A stretch of DNA of 64,000 nucleotides from Coraliomargarita sp. Its GTDB lineage: Bacteria > Verrucomicrobiota > Verrucomicrobiia > Opitutales > UBA953. Both the position numbers and the translations under genes were made by a program. Shown in pieces: positions 57,617 through 64,000 of the stretch (positions are counted from its first letter, which is position 1; every line of letters starts with the position of its first letter). The stretch covers positions 1 through 64,000 of the forward strand of contig JAHEJL010000002.1 of the NCBI GenBank assembly GCA_024638885.1, in the 5' to 3' direction. Below the pieces are notes generated by a model, which saw only the letters and a program-made list of their open reading frames with translations, was not told where the DNA came from and searched no databases.

Positions 57617-59518
57617 TCAGAACTCCCAGCGGCGGGGCGTGCCTTGGGCGGGGGTCAGGACGATGTCGTCGAGATCCACCGCGGCGGAGCCCGCAGGCAG
57701 GTAAAGACGGAGGAGGCCGGCCGCTTGCCGGGCGTTAAGTTCCACGTTGATGGTCTGCCAGGAGGCTTCGCCGGAGGTCCGGTAGGGCACTGAGAGCATC
57801 TCGGCGCCGCCTGCGGAGCCTAGGAGGGTGATCTTGCCTTCTCCGGCCTGCGGGGCGCGCAGGCGGAAGGACAGCTTGGCCGGGCCTGCGCTGAGGCCGG
57901 CGCCGACGCCGATGAAGGAACCTTCGCCCTTGGATTCGAGATGGAGGGCTCCTTCGATGACCGTGGCCTTGCCGGCGCGGTTCTTCCAGCCGCCGGGAAG
58001 GTCGTCGGGCGCCAAGGTTTTCTTTTTGGCCGGTGCCTTGGGCGCGGCCTTGCCGAAGTTAGGATTCACCTTCGGGATGACGGCTTCGGTGTCCTTGAGG
58101 AAGCCGGTGATGAGTCCGTTGAGTTCCTGCACGAGCTCGGGTTTCTCCTTGGCGAGGTTGCGGCGTTCGCCGAGATCGTTCTTAAGGTCGTAGAGTTCGA
58201 GGTCATCGGAGCCGTCATCGTTGCGTGCGTAGAAGCGGATGAGCTTCCAGTCGCCCTTGCGCACGTAAGTGCCGGCGTAGAAACCATCCATGACGGAGTC
58301 GCGCGTGGCGTTGCCGTGCGGGAAGTGGCAGAAGACACGGTCGCGTGGCGAATCTCCGCCAAGCAGGGCCTTCGACTGGTCGTGACCGTCGAGCTTGAGG
58401 CCCGCGCGCGGCTTCAGTCCGGCGAGCGAGAGCAAGGTCGGATAGAAGTCGACCGACTGGAAGAGGATGTCGCTGGTCTCGCCGGCCTTGGCCTTACCCG
58501 GCCACGCGAAGAGGAAGGGTTCGCGGGTGCCGCCTTCGTAGAGCGAGGCCTTGCCGCTGCGAAGGGGCAGGTTGCTGGTCGCCGGAATCTCGGCGTAGCC
58601 GTCCGGGTCGGTCTTCTTGGGCGGGTAGGCGTAGCCGCCATTGTCGGAATAGAAGACGATGATCGTGTTGTCGGCGATGCCGGCGTCGTCGACGGCCTGC
58701 AGGAGACGGCCGATGCCGTCATCGAGGGACTTCACCATCGCCGCATACAGGGCGTTATGCTGCTGGTTCTTCGGGTCTGCCTTGGCCTTGAAATGCTCGA
58801 TGTAATCCGCACGCGCGTTCCACGGAGAGTGGACAGAGAAGGCCCAGTAGTTGAGGTAGAACGGCTTACCTTTGTGCGAGGCGATGTATTTCGCGGCCTC
58901 CTGGGACATGCGGTCCTCGATGTTCACGCCGGCGGTATCGGTGATGGTCGGATCCTTGATGAACTTCCAAGGGGCGAGGTAGCCGCCGCCCGGTCCGGGT
59001 GCGCTGGGCGTGTGGGGGAAGTCGGAATCGAAGCCCTGGTCCTTCGGTTCGTAATGGTCCGCTGGCTTGAGGTTATGCCCGAGGTGCCACTTTCCGAAGT
59101 GCGCGGTCGCGTAGCCGGCTTCCTTGAAGGCTTCGGCCAAGGTGAAGTATTCCGGCCGGAGGCGCGTCAGGCTGTCGGCGACGAGCACGCGGGTCTTGCC
59201 GTTCTCGTTCTCGGCTAGGCGTTTCTCGAGCAGCACCGTCGGCAGGTGGCAGACCGGCGCGGTGATGCCAGTGCGAGCTGGGTATTGGCCGACGAGGATG
59301 CTTGAGCGAGTGGGCGAGCAGAGCGGGCTGGCGGCGTAGGCCTGCGTGAAGCGCGTGCCGCGCTTGGCCAGGCGATCGAGGTTCGGGGTCTCGTGGAAGG
59401 TGCTGCCGAAGCAGCCGAGGTCATGCGCGCCAAGGTCGTCGGCGAGGATGAAGATGATGTTCGGTTGGTCCGCGGCGAGGGCCGCCAGCGGGGCGAGGAA
59501 CAGGGCGAGTAGGCGCAT
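57617..59518 (-). CDS. Secreted sulfatase with C-terminal beta-sandwich
   Basis: 633 residues from the ATG at 59518 (MRLLALFLAPLAALAA, signal peptide). PNIIFILADDLGAHDLGCFGS has the metal Asp pair; the formylglycine motif is CSPTR with Cys67; FGKWHLGHN and IIVFYSDNGGYAYPP follow. After about residue 480 the sulfatase core ends, and a Lys/Ala-rich linker (KAAPKAPAKKKTLAPDD) leads to a sandwich domain (GALHLESKGEGSFIGVGAG, KLSFRLRAPQAGEGKITLLG, VDLDDIVLTPAQG), probably sugar-binding. A 235-codon upstream frame is rejected because it runs over the next sulfatase in another frame. Same strand and 41 bases after the sulfatase at 59560. Confidence 0.93.
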   Translation of the reverse strand: MRLLALFLAPLAALAADQPNIIFILADDLGAHDLGCFGSTFHETPNLDRLAKRGTRFTQAYAASPLCSPTRSSILVGQYPARTGITAPVCHLPTVLLEKRLAENENGKTRVLVADSLTRLRPEYFTLAEAFKEAGYATAHFGKWHLGHNLKPADHYEPKDQGFDSDFPHTPSAPGPGGGYLAPWKFIKDPTITDTAGVNIEDRMSQEAAKYIASHKGKPFYLNYWAFSVHSPWNARADYIEHFKAKADPKNQQHNALYAAMVKSLDDGIGRLLQAVDDAGIADNTIIVFYSDNGGYAYPPKKTDPDGYAEIPATSNLPLRSGKASLYEGGTREPFLFAWPGKAKAGETSDILFQSVDFYPTLLSLAGLKPRAGLKLDGHDQSKALLGGDSPRDRVFCHFPHGNATRDSVMDGFYAGTYVRKGDWKLIRFYARNDDGSDDLELYDLKNDLGERRNLAKEKPELVQELNGLITGFLKDTEAVIPKVNPNFGKAAPKAPAKKKTLAPDDLPGGWKNRAGKATVIEGALHLESKGEGSFIGVGAGLSAGPAKLSFRLRAPQAGEGKITLLGSAGGAEMLSVPYRTSGEASWQTINVELNARQAAGLLRLYLPAGSAAVDLDDIVLTPAQGTPRRWEF

Positions 59519-59559
59519 GGGCTGGAGAGATGCAGGTAGGGGCAGGGGTGGGCTGAGGT

Positions 59560-61362
59560 TCAGAACTGAGCCTTGTCCGGGGGGCCTTTGGCCGGGCGGA
59601 GCTCGATCGAGCGGAGGCGCAGGCCATCGGCCTGGTCGCCTAAGTTCAAACGGACGTGGATGGCTTGGCCGTCGACGGGCAAGGCGATGCTCTGCTCCGA
59701 ACTGCCGGCGGGCAGGGTGAAGCGGACGAGGTTCGCGGGCAGGAAGTCGGGCTGTTCCTTGGTGCGCCAGCTGAGCGAGCAGGCGGAGGCGGCCTTGGCG
59801 TCCGCTTTGATGAGGGCGGTAACCGGGCCGTTGAGCGCGAGGCCGGTCTTGGCGAGGAACGGCTTGGCGTTCTTCGCGGCCTTGGGGTCTGCGGTGAGAG
59901 TCAGGGCGCCATCCTTTAGGGCGATGGTGCCGTTGCGGCAGAGCCAGCCCTGGATCGCACCGGCAGGTTCGTTTTTGCGCGGCGCAGCGTTGGCGGAAGC
60001 CGTGATGACTCCGTGTTCCGCGAACATGCCTTCGTGATGTGGGTCCAAGTTCGTAGGCAGGCCAGGGGGAGTGAGCGTGTCGCTCCAGTCCTTGAGCGCC
60101 TGGCGAAGGCGGGCGACGATCTCCGGCCGGCTCTTGGCCTGATTCTTGGTGAGGTTCTCGCCGTCGGGCAGCGTCACATCGAAAAGCATCTCCTCTCGGT
60201 CGCCGAGGCGGACGAGCTTCCATGGGTGCTCCAGCACCGCGGCCTGCGAGCCCCAGCGCCAGAAGAGACGCTCATGCGGCGCACCGGTGTTCTGTCCGGC
60301 GGCGAAGGGCGCGAGATCCGTGCCGTCGAGTTCCGGGGCTATCGGCAGGCCCGCGGCCGCCACGGACGTGGCGGCGACGTCGAGGCTGCTGACGGGCTGA
60401 TCGTACGTCTTGCCGGCGGGAAGGCGGGCGGGCCAGGTCGCCACGAACGGCGTCCGGATACCGCCTTCGGCGAGCATGCCTTTCTGGCCGATGAGCGGGG
60501 TGTTCAGCGAGCCGTCCCAGGCTTTGCCCAGCGGGGCGCCATTATCTCCGATGAAGAAGATGAGCGTGTTCTTGTCCTGTCCCATCGCCTTGAGCTTGGC
60601 GCGGAGTTGTCCGATGCCTTCGTCCATCGCCGCCATCATCGCCAAAGCTTGTCGGCGTTCCTTGGGTAGTTCGGGGGAAGTCTTGGAGAACCAGGGTTCT
60701 GGCGACTCCAGTGGGACGTGTGGTGCGTAGTAAGCGAGGTAGAGAAAGAACGGCTGCTCTGGCTTGGCGGTACGGCGATCGAGGAAGGAGAGGGCGGCTT
60801 CGGTCTGCACGACGACGCGGAAGCGGTTGTCGGCGACGAGGTGCGGCGCGTTGCCAGCGAACGGCGTGCCCTGCAGGTCGTGCGAGGCGAGGAACTGCCG
60901 CATCTCCCCTCGGAAGTATTCGTCGAAGCCTTGTGCGTGGGGCATGTGTTCGGCCGACACCCGCAGGAACTTCTCGCCTTTCTTGCCGCCCATGAGGTCG
61001 AGATGCCACTTGCCGACCTGTCCGGTGACGTAACCCGCCGCCTTCAGGCGTTCGGCGATGGTCAGTTCGGCGAGCGGCAAGGGCCCCTTGTTGTTATCTT
61101 CGACGCCGAAGCGCTGCTGATAGCGACCGGTGAGCACGCCGGCGCGGGAGGGTACGCACTGGGGCGCAGTGACGTAGCCGCGGGTGAAGCGCACACCGTC
61201 TCGGGCCATGGCGTCGAGGTTCGGCGTCCGGATGTCCTGGTCGGAGCCTTGGACGCCGAGATCAGCCCAGCCATGGTCGTCCGAGTAGATGAGGATGATG
61301 TTCGGCTTCTCGGCGGCGAGGGCCGCGAGCGGGGCGAGGAACAGGGCGAGAAGGCGCATCAT
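59560..61362 (-). CDS. Secreted sulfatase with C-terminal extension
   Basis: 600 residues. The ATGATG at 61362 overlaps the upstream TGA (ATGA junction). Signal peptide MMRLLALFLAPLAALAA is almost identical to that of the sulfatase at 59518. KPNIILIYSDDHGWADLGVQG, formylglycine motif CVPSR (Cys69), GKWHLDLMGG and LIFFIGDNGAPLGKAWDG identify the family; the DDHG variant occurs in S1 sulfatases of the choline-sulfatase-like side. From about residue 470 a DUF1080-like tail follows (GWLCRNGTIALKDGALTLTADP, LSWRTKEQPDFLPANLVRFTLP). The shared signal peptide and domain plan suggest a tandem duplication with the downstream copy, since diverged. Confidence 0.93.
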   Translation of the reverse strand: MMRLLALFLAPLAALAAEKPNIILIYSDDHGWADLGVQGSDQDIRTPNLDAMARDGVRFTRGYVTAPQCVPSRAGVLTGRYQQRFGVEDNNKGPLPLAELTIAERLKAAGYVTGQVGKWHLDLMGGKKGEKFLRVSAEHMPHAQGFDEYFRGEMRQFLASHDLQGTPFAGNAPHLVADNRFRVVVQTEAALSFLDRRTAKPEQPFFLYLAYYAPHVPLESPEPWFSKTSPELPKERRQALAMMAAMDEGIGQLRAKLKAMGQDKNTLIFFIGDNGAPLGKAWDGSLNTPLIGQKGMLAEGGIRTPFVATWPARLPAGKTYDQPVSSLDVAATSVAAAGLPIAPELDGTDLAPFAAGQNTGAPHERLFWRWGSQAAVLEHPWKLVRLGDREEMLFDVTLPDGENLTKNQAKSRPEIVARLRQALKDWSDTLTPPGLPTNLDPHHEGMFAEHGVITASANAAPRKNEPAGAIQGWLCRNGTIALKDGALTLTADPKAAKNAKPFLAKTGLALNGPVTALIKADAKAASACSLSWRTKEQPDFLPANLVRFTLPAGSSEQSIALPVDGQAIHVRLNLGDQADGLRLRSIELRPAKGPPDKAQF

Positions 61363-61961
61363 TTCTTGGCTTCGACCTTGGCGCCGTTGATGGTGAGGTT
61401 CTTCACGTCGGCGTCCTTGGTGCCGGCCAGCCAGCTGCGGGTCTTCGGCGAGGCGAGGTAGGGGTGCTGGGCCTTCACTTCCTGGCCGTCGAGGTTGGCG
61501 GCCATCTGGTCGCCCTTCCATTCGACGCGCAGGTGATGCCAGGCGCCGACTTTGACCTCGGTCTTGACGGTCGCCACGGTATGCGAGGCCTTGGCCGAAT
61601 CTTCCTGGACCATCACGGCGGTCGGGGTGACGACGACGCGACCGACATGCTTGCCGCCGTCGCAGCCGACGAGGAAGGCGCCCGGGACGTTCTGCCGGAA
61701 ATCGAGTTCGATCACGGCGGAAGCGAGGCCGACCTTATGCCAGAGCACCGGGACGTGCTTCTCGTCCGGAATGTCCGCCATGTGCAGGACGCCGTCCGTG
61801 GGCGTCCACTTGCCCTTGGCGGTCTGCCAGTCGGCTCCGAGGGGTTCCTTGAAGGAGGGTGCCGCCAGCGCGGGCAGGCTTTGCTCGTTGAGGAGGGGCT
61901 TGATGGTTTCGGCGCCGCAGGCGAGCGAAGCGAGGAGCAGGGGTAGGAGGGAGGAGCGCAT
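61359..61961 (-). CDS. Secreted DUF1080-like lectin/hydrolase domain protein
   Basis: 200 residues. Signal peptide MRSSLLPLLLASLACGA. ADWQTAKGKWTPTDGVLHMADIPDEKHVPVLWHKV and HHLRVEWKGDQMAANLDGQEVKAQHPYLASPKTRSWLAG are strands of the concanavalin-like DUF1080 fold, shortened compared with 33538. It ends KVEAKK*, overlapping the sulfatase start by 4 bases. It probably binds a saccharide for its operon partner, the sulfatase; hydrolysis of 3-keto-glycosides is possible. Confidence 0.85.
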   Translation of the reverse strand: MRSSLLPLLLASLACGAETIKPLLNEQSLPALAAPSFKEPLGADWQTAKGKWTPTDGVLHMADIPDEKHVPVLWHKVGLASAVIELDFRQNVPGAFLVGCDGGKHVGRVVVTPTAVMVQEDSAKASHTVATVKTEVKVGAWHHLRVEWKGDQMAANLDGQEVKAQHPYLASPKTRSWLAGTKDADVKNLTINGAKVEAKK

Positions 61962-62000
61962 GGGTAAGTGAGTATTGAGTATAGGGGGAAGTGAGGCTGG

Positions 62001-62665
62001 TCAGGGGGTCGGGATGACGATGACGTCGTCGATCTCGAGGCCGGCGCCGCCGCCGTTCTGCATCCAGAGGAGCTTACGTTTGGCGGCGTCGAAGTTCGGA
62101 CGCTTCAGCGTGCGCTGCCATTTGTCGTCTACGGACATGGCGACCGTGTCGCCTTTGAAGGCGAGTTTCACCGTGCGCCATTCGTTCGCCGACAGGTCGA
62201 CTTTCTCAGCCGGCAGGACCTCGTTCGTCCGCAGCGAGCCGCTGACCGCCAGCGGCGGGAAGTTCTTCTGCAGCAGGGGGTGGCTCTTGTCGAAGGTATG
62301 CCCGTCGACTTCCAGGACGACCGAATCGCGGTTGAGGCGCACGCGCAGCATGTGGTCCGTGCCCCCGAACCCGTCATCGCCGTCGACGAAGAGCCAGAGC
62401 ATGCCGCCTTGCTCCAGGTGCGGTAGCGGAAAGACATCGTGAGGTCCTTGCCGCCGAGCGCCAGGTAGACCATCGGCGGGTATTTGCCTCCGCTGGAGCC
62501 ATGCGTCCACATCACCCCGTCACGGATCGACGTGTTCTTGTTCGGAAGCGGCGTCAGGAATTTCTTCGCATCGAAGCCCGGGCCGAAATCTTCGCGCACC
62601 GAGAAGGTCTCGCTCGAGGCGCAGCCGGCCAGGAGTCCGGCGCAGAGCAGAAGCAGCGTCCTCAT
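62001..62665 (-). pseudogene. Frameshifted concanavalin-like lipoprotein gene
   Basis: The ATG at 62665 starts a lipoprotein leader (MRTLLLLCAGLLAGCASS, lipobox LAGC), then VREDFGPGFDAKKFLTPLP up to DLTMSFRYR at residue 82. There the frame runs into Ala/Ser-rich nonsense, while the -1 frame resumes good protein: HLEQGGMLWLFVDGDDGFGG, VVLEVDGHTFDKSHPLL, NEWRTVKLAFKGDTVAMSVDD and GLEIDDVIVIPTP to the stop at 62001. Total length 665 is one short of a multiple of three. One missing C near 62420 (CGCAC for CGCCAC) restores a 221-residue DUF1080-like lipoprotein. A true pseudogene and a sequencing or assembly error are equally possible. Its ATG overlaps the upstream stop (ATGA). Confidence 0.85.
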
Positions 62666-63546
62666 TTGGACTGTTCGGCGGCCAGCAAGGCTTCGGCGTA
62701 GCGACGGCCGACTTCCAGCGTGCCGACGGCGGTGAAGTGCGTGTGCGAGGGCGGCAGGGTCTCCGCACCGGCGGTGTCGACATAGCGGGCGCGGGGCAGG
62801 GTGGCGGCGACTTCTTTCTGGGCTTCGACGACCTTGGGCATGAAGGCGTTCTTGCCGTTGCCGAAGCGCGTGTTGACGCCGAGGAGCAGGATCAGGTCCG
62901 GCGCGTCGAGTTCGTTGCGCAGGCTCTTGAGCATCGCCGCAAGGTTGGCCGCGTAAGCCGGCGCGTCCTTCGCGTTGGCGTCGCTTTCGCCCTGCACCCA
63001 CACGAACGCGCGTGGTCGCAGGGTGATGTCCTTGGCCTTGGCGGCCGCGAGGGCGGTCTTGGCCTCGTCGACCATCGCGCGATAGCAGGCGTCGGCCTTG
63101 CCCGGCTGGCCGACATTCCAGTCGGCGGCGACCGACGTGCCGCTGAAGGCCGTCTTGATGACGGCGAGGGGTCGGCTCTCCTTGGTCGCGAGCGTCCGCA
63201 CCATGCCGATCTCGGGTCCGAAGCCGCCCTTGGTCTTCTTGTTGAAGTTGCCGTATTGGCGGCCGACCTTCTTCGCCGCGTCGCCGGACATCGCCGGCGT
63301 CCGCGGCTGGTATTGGAGCGTCGTCCACTGGCGGGCGCTCGTGCCATCGAACTCATCGGGAGGCGGGTCGCCTACGCGCCACCAGAACATCGTCTGCGCA
63401 TCCTTGGGGTCGGCCGGGAGCTCCTCGGCGTAGGCGTCGTAGCCGACGGCGTTCGACTGGCCGGCGACCAGGATGAGGTCACGGGTCTCGGCATGAGCGA
63501 TTCCCTGCGAGAGCAGGGCCAGCCCGAGAAGGAGGGGGCGAAGCAT
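62662..63546 (-). CDS. Secreted SASA-type carbohydrate acetylesterase
   Basis: 294 residues. Signal peptide MLRPLLLGLALLSQGIAHA. AETRDLILVAGQSNAVGYDAYA has the catalytic Ser block GQSNAVG; PLAVIKTAFSGTSVAADW is the Gly block; FVWVQGESDANA the third; and PSHTHFTAVGTLEVGRRYAEAL carries the His. This is the DUF303/SASA family of sialate-O-acetylesterase-like enzymes acting on O-acetylated sugars. Unlike the copy at 21409 it lacks the N-terminal sandwich. First gene of the run through 59560 by its ATGA-coupled neighbours. Confidence 0.93.
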   Translation of the reverse strand: MLRPLLLGLALLSQGIAHAETRDLILVAGQSNAVGYDAYAEELPADPKDAQTMFWWRVGDPPPDEFDGTSARQWTTLQYQPRTPAMSGDAAKKVGRQYGNFNKKTKGGFGPEIGMVRTLATKESRPLAVIKTAFSGTSVAADWNVGQPGKADACYRAMVDEAKTALAAAKAKDITLRPRAFVWVQGESDANAKDAPAYAANLAAMLKSLRNELDAPDLILLLGVNTRFGNGKNAFMPKVVEAQKEVAATLPRARYVDTAGAETLPPSHTHFTAVGTLEVGRRYAEALLAAEQSK

Positions 63547-63606
63547 GGGGTAGCTCTGGGTAACCCGGCCCGGGCCGGAGTTCCATCTTTTCCGCTGCCG
63601 CCGGGC

Positions 63607-64000
63607 TTACTTGACCTGTTCCCGGAGGAAGGCGACCAGTTCGGGGCACTCGAAGAACGACGGGCCGACCTTGTGGCCTTCGCCCGGGACGATCTTGACG
63701 GTGAACTTACCCCCGAGGGTCTCGTAGCGTTCCTTGAGCAGGAGCGTGTTGTCCTTGTGCGGGACGACGACGTCGGTGTCGCCGTGGACGGCGAACATCG
63801 GGACCTTGGCGGCGGCGAGGCCGGCGAGGTTGTCGATGGGGTTGAACTCCTTTAGGCGGGCGGTGAGCTCGGCTTCGGTCAGTCCGAAGTCGGCGAGCGT
63901 TTCGCGCTTCGAGTTCCTCAGCGGCCAGCTGGCGAGGTTGCAGACGGGGTAGATGCCGATCCAAGCCTTCACCTTCTCGGGGTTCCGGAACGCCCAAGTG
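63607..64000 (-). CDS. Alpha/beta-hydrolase esterase, C-terminal part (runs off the right edge)
   Basis: The frame is open to position 64000, so the N-terminus and the nucleophile elbow lie outside. Visible sequence: TWAFRNPEKVKAWIGIYPVCNLASWPL, a mobile region, then AAKVPMFAVHGDTDVVVPHKDN (acid of the triad) and KIVPGEGHKVGPSFFECPELVAFL (His). The pattern fits prolyl-oligopeptidase/dienelactone-hydrolase-like esterases. An internal GTG at 63972 is not taken as start because the upstream codons continue the same fold. Same strand and 60 bases before the SASA esterase. Confidence 0.88.
   Translation of the reverse strand, partial: TWAFRNPEKVKAWIGIYPVCNLASWPLRNSKRETLADFGLTEAELTARLKEFNPIDNLAGLAAAKVPMFAVHGDTDVVVPHKDNTLLLKERYETLGGKFTVKIVPGEGHKVGPSFFECPELVAFLREQVK

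Noticed and set aside
57617..60223. 868-codon form of the sulfatase
   Set aside because: The first 235 codons lie over the neighbouring sulfatase in another frame and look like shadow sequence; a signal peptide starts at 59518.
62168..63328. 386-codon frame spanning the SASA esterase and the lipoprotein gene
   Set aside because: Its first part is a shadow of the esterase gene; only its end contains the real lipoprotein N-terminus before the frameshift.

Overview
The window is GC-rich bacterial chromosome. It most likely comes from the phylum Verrucomicrobiota, plausibly an Opitutae-like lineage, though the class is an inference. The evidence is the gene content: three Planctomycetes/Verrucomicrobia-type cytochrome cassettes (DUF1549/DUF1553 with DUF1501 twice, and DUF1592-type with DUF1552 once), two further PVC-type heme proteins, many Cys-type sulfatases, 3-keto-disaccharide-hydrolase-like (DUF1080) domains, and start codons mostly without Shine-Dalgarno sequences. 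There is no phage, insertion sequence, CRISPR array or rRNA. No intergenic gap exceeds about 240 bases.

Layout. Positions 1-7052 are ordinary chromosome: the 5' end of aspS (-), a secreted protein of unknown function (+), an APC amino-acid permease (-), the RhlE helicase (+), a 38-codon membrane micro-ORF between two nearly identical terminators (+), and a divergent pair made of a DUF2256 zinc-ribbon-like protein (-) and an Fe-S photolyase/cryptochrome (+). From 7.2 kb to the right edge every protein gene lies on the minus strand, about 57 kb of co-oriented genes interrupted only by a plus-strand tRNA-Pro(GGG). This part encodes an exported catabolic repertoire: four sulfatases, five SGNH-type hydrolases, five alpha/beta-hydrolase esterases, two FAD oxidoreductases with beta-sandwich tails, two sialidase-like propellers, five DUF1080/lectin-like domains, five multi-domain cytochrome proteins, a P450, an O-methyltransferase, a membrane-bound spermidine-synthase-like protein and a TPR-O-GlcNAc-transferase-like enzyme. 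Nearly all have signal peptides, twin-arginine leaders or lipoboxes. Many neighbours overlap by ATGA/GTGA or are spaced by 1-5 bases, so they form operons.

The likely joint role is periplasmic or cell-surface deacylation, desulfation and oxidation of decorated carbohydrates. The anchoring DUF1501/DUF1552 and cytochrome proteins may form electron-transfer or surface assemblies. No classical glycoside hydrolase, polysaccharide lyase or SusC/D pair is visible, and no sulfatase-maturing enzyme lies in the window.

The least expected signals are non-coding. (1) Six secreted-protein genes share a promoter-like motif, TYGCAACC or similar plus TGTNTN, with exactly 17 bases between the hexamers; it resembles an ECF-sigma-factor promoter. 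(2) Several -10 elements lie only 6-12 bases before the ATG, which predicts leaderless or nearly leaderless mRNAs. (3) Four intergenic elements consist of 7-base units (RTGRCRG type) in one arm and their inverted copies in a second arm. (4) Two copies of a GGGGTCAGACC-type REP-like hairpin occur. One lectin-like lipoprotein gene (62001-62665) carries a one-base frameshift.
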